Shown here piece after piece: positions 17,505 through 26,719 of a DNA stretch of 64,000 nucleotides. Where the stretch lies: NCBI GenBank assembly GCA_013373105.1, contig JABXIJ010000026.1:1-64000 (forward strand). Reading direction: 5' to 3'. Each line of letters opens with the position of its first letter. Position 1 is the first letter of the stretch. Position numbers and translations under genes: made by a program. The stretch comes from Flavobacteriaceae bacterium (lineage in GTDB: Bacteria > Bacteroidota > Bacteroidia > Flavobacteriales > Flavobacteriaceae). A model generated the notes under the pieces. The model made no database searches, was not told the DNA's origin, and saw only the letters and a list, made by a program, of their open reading frames with translations.

Positions 17505-19478
17505 TTATTCTTCAGATATTTTATCTTTTGGTAATTCTTTTGCTTCTGTAGTTTCAACTACTTCTGCTTCTTCCTCTTTTTCAAAAGGTCTCTCACCAAA
17601 GATTTTTTGTAAATCATCTTTAAAAATAACTTCTTTTTCTAATAGCAATTCTGCTAACACTGTTAACTTTTCCTTATTTTTTTCTAGTAAATCTACAGCT
17701 CTTTGATATTGAAACTCTATCATTTTAGAAATTTCTTTATCAATTTTTTTACCTGTTTCTTCACTATATGGTTTAACAAAAGCATCATTTCCAGATGAAT
17801 CGTAATAGGTTACATTACCAACTTCGTCATTTAAACCATATACAGTAACCATTGCTCTAGCTTGTTTTGTAACCTTTTCTAAATCACTTAAAGCACCTGT
17901 AGAAATTTTATCGAAAATAATTTTTTCTGCTGCTCTACCACCAAGTGTCGCACACATTTCATCTAACATTTGCTCTGTTTGAACAATCATTCTTTCAGCT
18001 GGTAAATACCAAGCGGCTCCTAGAGATTGACCTCTTGGTACAATAGTTACCTTTACTAATGGTGCAGCATGCTCTAGCATCCAACTCACTGTTGCATGAC
18101 CTGCTTCATGATATGCAATAACTTTCTTTTCTTTAGGTGTAATTACCTTATTTTTCTTTTCTAAACCGCCAACAATTCTATCTACAGCGTCTAAGAAATC
18201 TTGATGTTCGATAGATTTTTTACTTTTTCTAGCAGCAATTAAAGCGGCTTCATTACACATATTAGCAATATCTGCTCCTGAAAAACCTGGCGTTTGTTGA
18301 GCAAGAAACTCAACATTTACATTATCTGCTAATTTTAGAGGTTTAATGTGAACTTCAAATATTTCTTGTCTTTCTCTAATATCTGGTAAATCAACATAAA
18401 TTTGACGATCAAAACGTCCTGCACGCATTAATGCTTTATCTAACACATCTGCTCTGTTTGTTGCAGCTAATACAATTACATTTGTATCTGTACCAAAACC
18501 ATCCATTTCTGTAAGCAATTGATTTAGTGTGTTTTCACGTTCATCATTACCTCCTGTCATGCTGTTTTTTCCTCTTGCTCTACCAATAGCATCAATTTCG
18601 TCAATAAATATAATTGATGGTGATTTTTGCTGAGCTTGTTTAAACAAGTCTCTAACTCTTGAAGCACCTACACCAACAAACATTTCAACAAAATCTGAAC
18701 CAGATAATGAGAAAAATGGAACACCTGCTTCACCTGCTACCGCTTTTGCTAACAAAGTTTTACCTGTTCCTGGAGGACCTACCAACAATGCTCCTTTAGG
18801 AATTTTTCCTCCTAATGACATGTACTTTTCTGGACTTTTTAAGAAATCTACAATTTCTTGTACTTCTTCTTTGGCACCTTCTAAACCAGCAACATTTTCG
18901 AATGTAGTTTTTACTTTAGTATTTTCATCAAACAATTTTGCTTTAGATTTACCAATACTAAATATTTGGCCTCCTGCTCCAGAACCTCCTCCTGCACCAG
19001 ACATTCTTCTCATAAAGAAAATCCAGATTAAGATTAAAATTATAAATGGTAAAAAGCCTAAGATAGCATCAAAAATACTAGTCTGCTCTTTGTTTTCGAG
19101 ATCTACTAATAAGTTCTTACTTTCTTTTGCTTTATTAACACTTTGTTCAAAAGTTCTATGATCTCCAAAATTGTATTCAAAAACTGGAGAACCAGGTCTG
19201 TAAAAAGCAGAAGAAGTTTGCTTTTTATATTTTGCCTTTTTTAGAGCCTCGTCTGTTAAATAAATTTGAGCTACATCTTTATTTATAACTGTAATTTTCT
19301 TTATGTCATTATCATAAAGAATTTCATCAAACTTATTTTTGGAAATACTTTTAGAAGCTAAATCTCCACTATTAAAAAACTGTATTGCAATTATTACAAT
19401 AAATATAGCCCCATAAATCCAGTATGAACTAAACTTGAATTTTGGGATATTTGGTTTATTATCTTTATTATCACTCAT
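17505..19478 (-). CDS. ftsH: ATP-dependent zinc metalloprotease FtsH
   Basis: Membrane-anchored AAA protease that degrades misfolded membrane and regulatory proteins. Of 657 residues, two transmembrane helices lie at about 20-36 and 137-156 with a periplasmic domain between. Walker A is GPPGTGKT (234-241), Walker B IIFIDEID, and the second region of homology ends [14 protein letters not shown]. The zinc site HEAGH is at 457-461. A Gly-rich segment ([10 protein letters not shown]) follows the second helix and the tail is acidic. It lies between rsfS and the LUD gene. Confidence 0.97.
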   Translation of the reverse strand: MSDNKDNKPNIPKFKFSSYWIYGAIFIVIIAIQFFNSGDLASKSISKNKFDEILYDNDIKKITVINKDVAQIYLTDEALKKAKYKKQTSSAFYRPGSPVFEYNFGDHRTFEQSVNKAKESKNLLVDLENKEQTSIFDAILGFLPFIILILIWIFFMRRMSGAGGGSGAGGQIFSIGKSKAKLFDENTKVKTTFENVAGLEGAKEEVQEIVDFLKSPEKYMSLGGKIPKGALLVGPPGTGKTLLAKAVAGEAGVPFFSLSGSDFVEMFVGVGASRVRDLFKQAQQKSPSIIFIDEIDAIGRARGKNSMTGGNDERENTLNQLLTEMDGFGTDTNVIVLAATNRADVLDKALMRAGRFDRQIYVDLPDIRERQEIFEVHIKPLKLADNVNVEFLAQQTPGFSGADIANMCNEAALIAARKSKKSIEHQDFLDAVDRIVGGLEKKNKVITPKEKKVIAYHEAGHATVSWMLEHAAPLVKVTIVPRGQSLGAAWYLPAERMIVQTEQMLDEMCATLGGRAAEKIIFDKISTGALSDLEKVTKQARAMVTVYGLNDEVGNVTYYDSSGNDAFVKPYSEETGKKIDKEISKMIEFQYQRAVDLLEKNKEKLTVLAELLLEKEVIFKDDLQKIFGERPFEKEEEAEVVETTEAKELPKDKISEE

Positions 19479-19500
19479 TTACTTTAAATCTAAAAAAAGA

Positions 19501-19869
19501 TTAAACTGTATTAATTTCGGTAATTTTCGCATCGCCCCAAAGACTTTCTATATCATAGAAATCTCTCACATGTTTTTGAAATATATGAACAACAACATTC
19601 ACATAGTCCATTAAAATCCACTCTGAATTACCTTGACCTTCTACATGCCAAGGCTTATCTTTTGTTTCTTTACTAACTAATTTTTGTACGGAACCTGAAA
19701 TAGCGTTTACCTGTGTGTTAGAATTACCAGAGCAAATTACAAAATAGTCACAAACTGTATTTTCTATTTCTCTTAAATCTAGCAGTTGAATATCTTCACC
19801 TTTTACATCATCAATTCCCTTAATAATTACAGCGATTAAATCGTCTGTGCTTACTTGTTTTTTAGTCAT
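19501..19869 (-). CDS. rsfS: Ribosomal silencing factor RsfS
   Basis: A 122-residue protein of the RsfS/Iojap family that binds ribosomal protein L14 and blocks subunit joining in starvation. Family blocks are DLREIENTVCDYFVICSGNS, NAISGSVQKLV, PWHVEGQGNSEWILMDYV and VVHIFQKHVRDFYDIESLW. It is the first gene of the minus-strand ftsH/lipid operon, 22 nt before ftsH, and divergent from birA. Confidence 0.95.
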   Translation of the reverse strand: MTKKQVSTDDLIAVIIKGIDDVKGEDIQLLDLREIENTVCDYFVICSGNSNTQVNAISGSVQKLVSKETKDKPWHVEGQGNSEWILMDYVNVVVHIFQKHVRDFYDIESLWGDAKITEINTV

Positions 19870-19890
19870 TAATATTCTTATAATTTAATG

Positions 19891-19898
19891 CAAAGTTA
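19891..19898 (-). promoter_or_regulatory. Candidate -7 box for the rsfS-ftsH operon
   Basis: On the minus strand TAACTTTG fits TANNTTTG and lies 21 nt before the rsfS ATG in the 86-nt divergent spacer with birA. No clear TTG box upstream. Confidence 0.4.
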
Positions 19899-19955
19899 TT
19901 ATTTTTTTGCGAGTTTTGTGCTTATATTTAAACTTGTTTATACTTTATTTAACAA

Positions 19956-20687
19956 TTGAAAATAATCAAACTTAATGCCATTGATTCTACCAATTCATTT
20001 TTAAAAGATTTGGCACAGAATTCAACTCTAGAATGCTTTACCACTGTTGTTACAAATAATCAACAAAAAGGTCGTGGTCAAATGAATTCTACTTGGTTGT
20101 CAGAACCTTTTAAAAACCTAACTTTTAGTACGTTAATAACAAACATACAAATAAATATTGATAAAGCTAGATATATAAATTTTGCTGCTTCTTTAGCTAT
20201 TTTTGATGTATTAAAATCGTATTCAATTAAAGAATTATCTATAAAATGGCCTAATGACATTTTGTCTGAAAACAAAAAGATTTGTGGAGTTTTAATTGAA
20301 AATACTTTTGTAGGTAATAAAATTAAAAATTCCATAATTGGTATTGGATTAAATGTAAATCAGACAAATTTTAATGAATTAACCAATGTTACCTCAATTA
20401 AATGTGAGACAAATAAAGAGGCTAATTTAAATGAATTACTAGATGACTTATTAAAGAACCTTGAAGTAAAATATTCAGCTATTAAAAATGGAAATTTTAA
20501 AAAATTAGAAATAGAATATTTAAATCAATTATATAAATATAACCAAAAAACTGATTTTACTACTAGCACAGGAAAAACTTTTACCGGAAAAATTACTGGT
20601 ATCGCTAACAATGGTAATTTGCAAATTACATTGCCAAATAACGAAATTAAATCGTTTGGAATTAAAGAAATTAGCTTTGCTAAATAG
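19956..20687 (+). CDS. birA: Biotin--[acetyl-CoA-carboxylase] ligase
   Basis: Attaches biotin to the carboxylase carrier protein. The 243 residues lack the helix-turn-helix repressor domain of E. coli BirA, so this is a group I ligase. Visible motifs are DSTNSFLKDL, NQQKGRGQMNSTWLSEP (biotin-AMP loop GRGQ), IKWPNDILSENKKICGVLIE and IGIGLNVNQ. The start is TTG at 19956; the next in-frame residues match the usual family N-terminus, so a later start is unlikely. The 3' end overlaps the convergent SRPBCC gene by 8 nt. Confidence 0.95.
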   Translation: MKIIKLNAIDSTNSFLKDLAQNSTLECFTTVVTNNQQKGRGQMNSTWLSEPFKNLTFSTLITNIQINIDKARYINFAASLAIFDVLKSYSIKELSIKWPNDILSENKKICGVLIENTFVGNKIKNSIIGIGLNVNQTNFNELTNVTSIKCETNKEANLNELLDDLLKNLEVKYSAIKNGNFKKLEIEYLNQLYKYNQKTDFTTSTGKTFTGKITGIANNGNLQITLPNNEIKSFGIKEISFAK

Positions 20688-21069
20688 TCTCTAAATTATC
20701 TGTTAGTGTTTCAATGAATGATGTAAGTGGTTTTTTAACCATCATTTGCATCATCATATTAAATTTTCCAATAAAATCTAATTGTACTTCAGAAGAATCA
20801 TCATCAATCTCATCAATATTAGCAACTAATTGAAAATCTAACTTACTGCTTGCTGCTCCTAAAACTACTTTAGAAAATTCAATTTGTTCTTTTAAAACCA
20901 ATCTAATTTCTGGCATTCCTTTTAAACCAAAAATAAAAGAGTCACCATCTACCTCAAATTTTTCGATGCTTTCTGGCATTAATTGTTCGAAGTTTTTTAA
21001 ATCGGTTAAAAACTCAAATGTTTCTTTTTTAGATTTTTCTACAACAACTCTATTTCCTGTAATATTCAT
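20680..21069 (-). CDS. SRPBCC (START-like) family protein
   Basis: A 129-residue cytosolic protein with the helix-grip fold of the polyketide cyclase/CoxG group: an N-terminal strand (ITGNRVVVEKSKKETFEFLT), the helix with DLKNFEQLMPESIEKFE, and a long C-terminal helix. Such proteins bind hydrophobic ligands; none is predicted. It lies 14 nt after pyrE on the minus strand and overlaps birA at its 3' end. Confidence 0.75.
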   Translation of the reverse strand: MNITGNRVVVEKSKKETFEFLTDLKNFEQLMPESIEKFEVDGDSFIFGLKGMPEIRLVLKEQIEFSKVVLGAASSKLDFQLVANIDEIDDDSSEVQLDFIGKFNMMMQMMVKKPLTSFIETLTDNLETI

Positions 21070-21083
21070 TTATCTAGTTTTTG

Positions 21084-21725
21084 TTAGTTATTCCATTCAG
21101 ATGGATTTGACCTCCATTCTTTTAATGTTAGTAGTTCTTTATCAGATATATAATTACTATCTAAAGCTTGTTCAAGTAAATTTTCGTAATTACTTAACGT
21201 TATTAAATTTACATTTTTGTCTTTAAAGTTTTTGGTAGCTAAATCAAAACCATAAGAAAAAATAGCAATCATTCCTTTAACAACAGCTCCTTGAGCTTTT
21301 AAGGCATTAACTGCATTTAAACTACTGCTACCAGTACTTATTAAGTCTTCAATTACCACAACATTCTGGCCTCTTTCTAAATATCCTTCTATTTGGTTTT
21401 GTCTTCCATGCTTTTTTGGTTCTGGTCTAACATAAACAAATGGTACACCTAATTCTTGAGCTACCAAAATACCAATAGCAATAGCACCTGTTGCTACACC
21501 AGCAATAACATCTGGCTTTCCATATTCTAATTCAACAATTTTAGCAATTTCTTCTTTTAAAAAAACTCGTACAGCAGGGTATGACAAAGTAATTCTATTG
21601 TCACAATAAATTGGTGAATTCCAACCTGAAGCCCATTGAAATGGCTTGTTTGGTTGCAATTTAATGGCCTTAACTTTTAACAAAAGTTCAGCCGTTTTTT
21701 TTGCAGTATCTTTGTTCAAAATCAT
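21084..21725 (-). CDS. pyrE: Orotate phosphoribosyltransferase
   Basis: Converts orotate and PRPP to orotidine monophosphate in pyrimidine synthesis. I start at the ATG at 21725 (213 residues, MILNKDTAKKTAELLLKV), the normal family length; the open frame continues 39 codons upstream but into the neighbouring NUDIX gene. Motifs are FQWASGWNSPIYCDNR, GVATGAIAIG and the PRPP-binding loop VVVIEDLISTGSSSLNAV. Its start is only 7 nt from the start of the divergent NUDIX gene. Confidence 0.95.
   Translation of the reverse strand: MILNKDTAKKTAELLLKVKAIKLQPNKPFQWASGWNSPIYCDNRITLSYPAVRVFLKEEIAKIVELEYGKPDVIAGVATGAIAIGILVAQELGVPFVYVRPEPKKHGRQNQIEGYLERGQNVVVIEDLISTGSSSLNAVNALKAQGAVVKGMIAIFSYGFDLATKNFKDKNVNLITLSNYENLLEQALDSNYISDKELLTLKEWRSNPSEWNN
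21707..21714 (+). promoter_or_regulatory. Candidate -7 box of the NUDIX gene, inside pyrE
   Basis: TATCTTTG fits TANNTTTG and lies 18 nt before the NUDIX ATG at 21733, within the first codons of the divergent pyrE. No good TTG box is visible upstream. Confidence 0.35.
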
Positions 21726-21732
21726 AAGACAA

Positions 21733-22329
21733 ATGTATAAAGTTTTTATAAATGAAAAGCCTATTATCATTACTTCTTCATCAAAAAAAGTAAATAATTT
21801 TCCGGTACACATTTTAAAGAATATTGTTTTAGATGAAATCATTCATAAATTAAGGTATAAGAACATAAAAGGTATTAACCTTTACACACCAGACTTAGAA
21901 GAAGGCTGGCAATATTTTTTATCTTTAATACAGGTAGTAAAAGCTTCAGGAGGCTTGGTGATGAATGATAAAAATGAATTTTTATTTATTTACAGAAATG
22001 GAATTTGGGATTTACCTAAAGGTAGAATTGAAAAAGGAGAATCAACAGAAGTTGCTGCTATAAGAGAGGTTGAGGAAGAATGTGGAATCTTTAATTTATC
22101 AATCAAAAAAAAACTAACAACAACGTATCATATTTATTTTCAAGATAAAAACAAATTAAAACTTACTCACTGGTTTTTAATGCATTCTGATTACAAGGGA
22201 GTTTTAAAACCACAAATCGAAGAAGGTATCACTGAAGTAAGCTTTAAAAAAGAAAGTGAGGTTCTTGAAATTCTTGAACAAAGCTATGCTAATATTAAAT
22301 TAGTTTATGCAAGTTATTTAGAAAGTTAG
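21733..22329 (+). CDS. NUDIX hydrolase
   Basis: A 198-residue protein; the ATG at 21733 is favoured because upstream codons fall in pyrE. An N-terminal domain of about 65 residues precedes the NUDIX fold. The NUDIX box is complete: GRIEKGESTEVAAIREVEEECG in two parts (GRIEKGES and REVEEECG), with the Glu residues for metal binding. Substrates of this type are nucleoside diphosphates linked to another group; which one is unknown. It may share a control region with pyrE. Confidence 0.88.
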   Translation: MYKVFINEKPIIITSSSKKVNNFPVHILKNIVLDEIIHKLRYKNIKGINLYTPDLEEGWQYFLSLIQVVKASGGLVMNDKNEFLFIYRNGIWDLPKGRIEKGESTEVAAIREVEEECGIFNLSIKKKLTTTYHIYFQDKNKLKLTHWFLMHSDYKGVLKPQIEEGITEVSFKKESEVLEILEQSYANIKLVYASYLES

Positions 22330-22373
22330 TTTCTAAAAAGATTCTATATTTGCCGACTTAAAATTTTCCTAGA

Positions 22374-24002
22374 ATGACCGAATTTATTACCAAACGTGTT
22401 AAGAATGTAAGAAACGATGTATTATCTGGTATTACAGTAGCATTAGCTTTAGTTCCAGAAGCTGTAGCATTTGCTTTTGTGGCTGGCGTAGATCCATTAG
22501 TAGGTTTATATGCTGCTTTTATGGTTGGTTTAATTACTTCAATTTTTGGTGGTAGACCAGGTATGATTTCTGGAGCAACAGGAGCTTTGGCTGTTGTTAT
22601 GGTATCTCTAGTGGCTAAAGGAAATGCTATGGGAAATGCTGATGAAAATTTAGGATTGTACTACTTGTTTCTAACCGTTATTTTAATGGGTTTCATGCAG
22701 GTTTTAGCAGGAGTTTTTAAATTAGGAAAATTTGTAAGACTTATTCCACATCCAGTAATGATGGGATTTGTAAACGGTTTAGCCATTGTTATTTTCTTAT
22801 CGCAATTAGGCATGTTTACAGAAACTGTTGATGGTGAAAAAGTTTGGTTAACAGGTACTAATCTTTATTTAATGATAGGACTTGTTGGCTTAACCATGTT
22901 TATTATGTGGGGGTTACCTAGAATAAAATACACAAAAAAATTACCAGAAGCTTTAATTGGAATTTTAGTTGTTTCTGCTATTGTAATTTTTTCAGGAATA
23001 GATGTTGCTACAGTAGGCTCTTTTATTAGAGATGGTGGTGGTGAAGGTTTAAAAGGTGGTTTTCCAGTTCCTGTGCTAGAAACATTTTCTAACATTCCAC
23101 TAAATATGGAAACATTTTGGTTCATTTTTCCATATGCACTAATTCTTGCTGCTATTGGTTTAATTGAGTCTTTAATGACACTTAACTTAATTGATGATTT
23201 AACAGAAACTAGAGGAAATACAAATCGTGAATGTATGGCTCAAGGTGGTGCAAATATTCTTACTGGTTTATTTGGAGGAATGGGAGGTTGTGCCATGATT
23301 GGGCAATCTATTATTAATATTAAAAGTGGTGGACGTGGAAGGTTATCTGGAATTACAGCTGCTGTTTGTTTATTGATGTTTATTTTATTTGCCTCTTCTT
23401 ATATTGAACAAGTTCCTATTGCTGCTTTAGTTGGAGTAATGTTTATGGTTGTTATAGGTACTTTTGCATGGTCTAGCTTTAGAATTATGAATAAGATTCC
23501 TAAAACTGATGTTTTTGTACTCATTTTAGTATCGTCATTAACTGTAATATTCGATTTAGCAATTGCAGTTATTTCAGGTGTAATTGTCTCTGCGCTTGTT
23601 TTTGCTTGGGAAAATGCAAAAAGAATTAGAGCTAGAAAACGTTTTAAAGATGATGGAACTAAGGTTTATGAAATTTGGGGTCCTTTATTCTTTGGAAGCA
23701 TTTCAGCTTTTAATGATAAATTTGATGTTAAAAATGATCCTGAAAAAGTAGAAATAGATTTTGTAGAATCTCGAATTTCAGATCATTCTGCTATTGAAGC
23801 AATTTTTGCACTTGCAGAAAAGTATAAGGAAGCTAACAAACAACTTACTTTAAAGCATTTAAGTGAAGACTGTAAAGTTTTGTTATATAAAGCAAGCCCA
23901 ATATTTAGAGATATTATATTAGAAGACATAGACGATCCTAGATATCATTTGGCTGCAAATCCTGAGAAATTTCCTAAACCTTTAGGTGAATATAAGTTTT
24001 AA
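22374..24002 (+). CDS. SulP family inorganic anion transporter
   Basis: A 542-residue inner-membrane carrier with about 12-14 hydrophobic segments and a C-terminal STAS domain (from about residue 430: KVYEIWGPLFFGSISAFNDK). The SulP signature region is seen near the start: GITVALALVPEAVAFAFVAG, then GLYAAFMVGLITSIFGG and MISGATGALAVVM. Relatives carry sulfate or bicarbonate; marine members often bicarbonate, but the sequence alone does not decide. It starts 44 nt after the NUDIX gene and ends 4 nt from the convergent molybdenum hydroxylase gene. Confidence 0.92.
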   Translation: MTEFITKRVKNVRNDVLSGITVALALVPEAVAFAFVAGVDPLVGLYAAFMVGLITSIFGGRPGMISGATGALAVVMVSLVAKGNAMGNADENLGLYYLFLTVILMGFMQVLAGVFKLGKFVRLIPHPVMMGFVNGLAIVIFLSQLGMFTETVDGEKVWLTGTNLYLMIGLVGLTMFIMWGLPRIKYTKKLPEALIGILVVSAIVIFSGIDVATVGSFIRDGGGEGLKGGFPVPVLETFSNIPLNMETFWFIFPYALILAAIGLIESLMTLNLIDDLTETRGNTNRECMAQGGANILTGLFGGMGGCAMIGQSIINIKSGGRGRLSGITAAVCLLMFILFASSYIEQVPIAALVGVMFMVVIGTFAWSSFRIMNKIPKTDVFVLILVSSLTVIFDLAIAVISGVIVSALVFAWENAKRIRARKRFKDDGTKVYEIWGPLFFGSISAFNDKFDVKNDPEKVEIDFVESRISDHSAIEAIFALAEKYKEANKQLTLKHLSEDCKVLLYKASPIFRDIILEDIDDPRYHLAANPEKFPKPLGEYKF

Positions 24003-24006
24003 ACCC

Positions 24007-26223
24007 TTAGACTAATCCTTCATCAATTAAAGGTAAAGAACGATATCTTTTTCCAGTGGTATTAAATATAGCATTGCAAATTGCTGGTGCAATAACTGGT
24101 ACTCCTGGCTCACCTACTCCTGTTGGTTTTTCATTAATATTATCTATAATATCAATGGTTATATTAGGTGCGTCTTTCATTCTTGTCATTTGATAATCAA
24201 AGAAATTATTTTGCTCAACTGCACCATCCTTAGTTGTAACTTTACCAAATAAAGCTAAAGACATTCCAAATATAGCTGCACCCTCTAATTGATTAATTAC
24301 GTTATCTTTATTAAGAACCAATCCACAATCTATTGTTGTCCAAATATTTTCAACTTTAACTTTACCATTATTCATAGAAACCTCAACTGCTGTAGCAACG
24401 TAAGAGTAAAAACTATAATGTATAGCTATTCCTATTCCATGGTTTTTGGGCAATTCTTTACCCCAATTCGCAATTTTAGCTGTGTTTTGCAACACATTTT
24501 TCATACGTTTTGAATTGTAAGGATAATTTGATCTACCTTTTATAATTCTGTCCTTTCCTATTAAATCTAAATGAAATTGAACTGGGTCTTTCTTAGCTGT
24601 AAATGCTAATTCATCTACAAAAGAATTATTCCCAAAACCACTATGAATATGCACCACAGAACGCAACCAACCAATTCGTAAATGAGCTTCTGCTTTTACG
24701 TTTTCTAATCTAAAATTTTCTAGATTATAAGGATTATTTGTAAATCCTTGATTAAGCTCCAATCCAGAAGCGTAATCTGACATGGGTTTAAAAGAGGAAA
24801 CTATAGAAGGTAATGCAACTCTTTGTAACCAAGCATTTACTTTTCCATCAGATTGTATTCCCGCCTTTAAATACTGAATACTAGTTGCATGGTAAAAACT
24901 GTGTTTAATATCATCTTCTCTTGTCCAAACTACTTGAACTGGTGCATTTATTTCTTTTGATATTGTAACAGCTTCTACAACAAAATCTGATTTTGATTTA
25001 CGCCCAAAACCACCTCCTAAAAAAGTAACATTTATGGTAATATTTTCTAATGGAATATCAAAAAAAGTTGCTAATTCTGCTCTTGCTGTTTGTGGATCTT
25101 GAACTGGTGCCCAAACTTCAATTTTATCTTTTTGATACCATGCTGTTGCGTTTGGCACTTCCATTGGTGCATGCACTAAAAATGGAACATGATAAGTTGC
25201 TTCTAGGGTTTGGTTAGCTATTTCAAAAGCATTAAAAACATCTCCTTTACTACCTGGAACTACTTTTCCATTTTCCTGAATTCTTTTAGTGAGTTTTTCT
25301 TTAAAACTATCTGAATTAAATGATTGATTTTCTCCAAAATCCCATTCAATATCGAGCTCTAATTTTCCTTGAAAAGCAGACCATGTGTTATTTGCAATTA
25401 CTGCAACACCTCCTAAACAACCATAAAACTGCTGACCTATACCTGGTTTCTTTCTATCAATCTTAAAAATTTTCTCAACCCCAACAATTTTTTTAGCAGA
25501 AGAATCATTGAAACTTTTTACAGATCCAAAAGTAACTGGACATCTTGCAATAGCTGCAAATTTCATATTAGGTATTCTAACATCAATACCATAAGTTGCA
25601 GTACCATGAGTAAAGTCTTTTAAATCTATACTTGGTAATTTTTTTCCAATATATTTAAAATCTTTAGTTTCTTTTAGAGTCAGCTTATCTTCAGTTGGCA
25701 CTTCTTGATTTGAGGCTTCATCAACCAAATCTCCATAAAAGATTTTCTCTTTAGTTTTTAAATTAATAACAAAATGATTTTCTGCTTTACAATCACTTTG
25801 TGATATATTCCATCTTTTTGAAGCAGCAGAAACTAACATTTGTTTTGCTGTAGCACCCATTTTACGCATAGGCTCAAGTAAAGTTCTTACACTTCTTGAG
25901 CCATCTGTGTTTTGATTACCATATTTGGCATTTCCAGTTGCTTGTTTTACTGTTATATATTTCCAATCTGCTTCAAGTTCATCTGCAATTGCAGAGGCTA
26001 AAGAAGTTCTAATTCCTTGTCCCATTTCTGAACGTGAAGCCATTAAAATTATACTACCATCTTTATTTAATTGAATAAAAAGATTGGGACTAAATGCAAC
26101 TTTAACTTTTGGCAAATAAATTTTACTATCAGCTCCAACATTACATCCTAAAATAACACCAGCAGAAGCTAAACCAAAAAGCTTCATAAAATCTCTACGA
26201 TCTACTTTTTGAATACTACTCAT
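24007..26223 (-). CDS. Molybdopterin-binding aldehyde/isoquinoline oxidoreductase, large subunit
   Basis: A 738-residue xanthine oxidase-family catalytic subunit of the IorB type. A Tat signal is at the N-terminus (VDRRDFMKLFGLASAGVILG), so the enzyme is exported folded, possibly with a lipid anchor at the following Cys. Cofactor regions include LGGGFGRKSKSDF and the active-site Glu in GVGEPGVPVIAPA. It overlaps the iron-sulfur subunit gene by 4 nt (ATGA). This two-subunit type has no FAD subunit and gives electrons to cytochromes. The substrate, an aldehyde or N-heterocycle, is unknown. Confidence 0.92.
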   Translation of the reverse strand: MSSIQKVDRRDFMKLFGLASAGVILGCNVGADSKIYLPKVKVAFSPNLFIQLNKDGSIILMASRSEMGQGIRTSLASAIADELEADWKYITVKQATGNAKYGNQNTDGSRSVRTLLEPMRKMGATAKQMLVSAASKRWNISQSDCKAENHFVINLKTKEKIFYGDLVDEASNQEVPTEDKLTLKETKDFKYIGKKLPSIDLKDFTHGTATYGIDVRIPNMKFAAIARCPVTFGSVKSFNDSSAKKIVGVEKIFKIDRKKPGIGQQFYGCLGGVAVIANNTWSAFQGKLELDIEWDFGENQSFNSDSFKEKLTKRIQENGKVVPGSKGDVFNAFEIANQTLEATYHVPFLVHAPMEVPNATAWYQKDKIEVWAPVQDPQTARAELATFFDIPLENITINVTFLGGGFGRKSKSDFVVEAVTISKEINAPVQVVWTREDDIKHSFYHATSIQYLKAGIQSDGKVNAWLQRVALPSIVSSFKPMSDYASGLELNQGFTNNPYNLENFRLENVKAEAHLRIGWLRSVVHIHSGFGNNSFVDELAFTAKKDPVQFHLDLIGKDRIIKGRSNYPYNSKRMKNVLQNTAKIANWGKELPKNHGIGIAIHYSFYSYVATAVEVSMNNGKVKVENIWTTIDCGLVLNKDNVINQLEGAAIFGMSLALFGKVTTKDGAVEQNNFFDYQMTRMKDAPNITIDIIDNINEKPTGVGEPGVPVIAPAICNAIFNTTGKRYRSLPLIDEGLV

Positions 26224-26684
26224 GAGTTATTATTTTTTAATTCAACTGCTTTATGTATAGCTTTTCGTATTCTTGTATAAGTGCCACATCTGCAAATATT
26301 ATCGCTCATTGCTTTATTAATATCTTCATCTGTTGGATTTTGTACAGTATCTAACAAGGCTGTTGCTGCTATTAATTGTCCAGATTGACAGTAACCACAT
26401 TGTGGGACATTACCATCATTCCAAGCTTCTCTTAAGTATTCTAAGTTTTCTGAAGTACCTTCAATAGTAAATATTTCTTTATCTACTCCATAGGAAACAG
26501 GAGTACTACAAGATTTTATAAGTTTACCATCTACTAAAATGGAACAAGCTCCACATTGAGCAACACCACATCCAAATTTTGTGCCAGTTAATCCTACTAC
26601 ATCTCTAATTGCCCACAGTAATGGCATATTTTCCTGCACATCAACTGTGTAATTTTTTCCATTTATTAACAAGGTCTTTTTCAA
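26220..26684 (-). CDS. (2Fe-2S)-binding small subunit of the molybdenum hydroxylase
   Basis: A 154-residue IorA-type protein that carries two 2Fe-2S clusters. The plant ferredoxin-like cluster is CGVAQCGACSILVDG with a later Cys in KSCSTPV; the second cluster is in CGYCQSGQ and NICRCGTYTRIRKA. It passes electrons from the Mo site of the large subunit. It is translated first and coupled to the large subunit by an ATGA overlap. Confidence 0.95.
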   Translation of the reverse strand: MKKTLLINGKNYTVDVQENMPLLWAIRDVVGLTGTKFGCGVAQCGACSILVDGKLIKSCSTPVSYGVDKEIFTIEGTSENLEYLREAWNDGNVPQCGYCQSGQLIAATALLDTVQNPTDEDINKAMSDNICRCGTYTRIRKAIHKAVELKNNNS

Positions 26685-26719
26685 AATAAAAAATTTAATT
26701 GCTACAATTTACATAAAAT

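Noticed and set aside
21726..21842. N-terminal extension of pyrE by 39 codons
   Set aside because: It would overlap the NUDIX gene, has no family similarity and makes the protein longer than usual; the ATG at 21725 gives the standard start.
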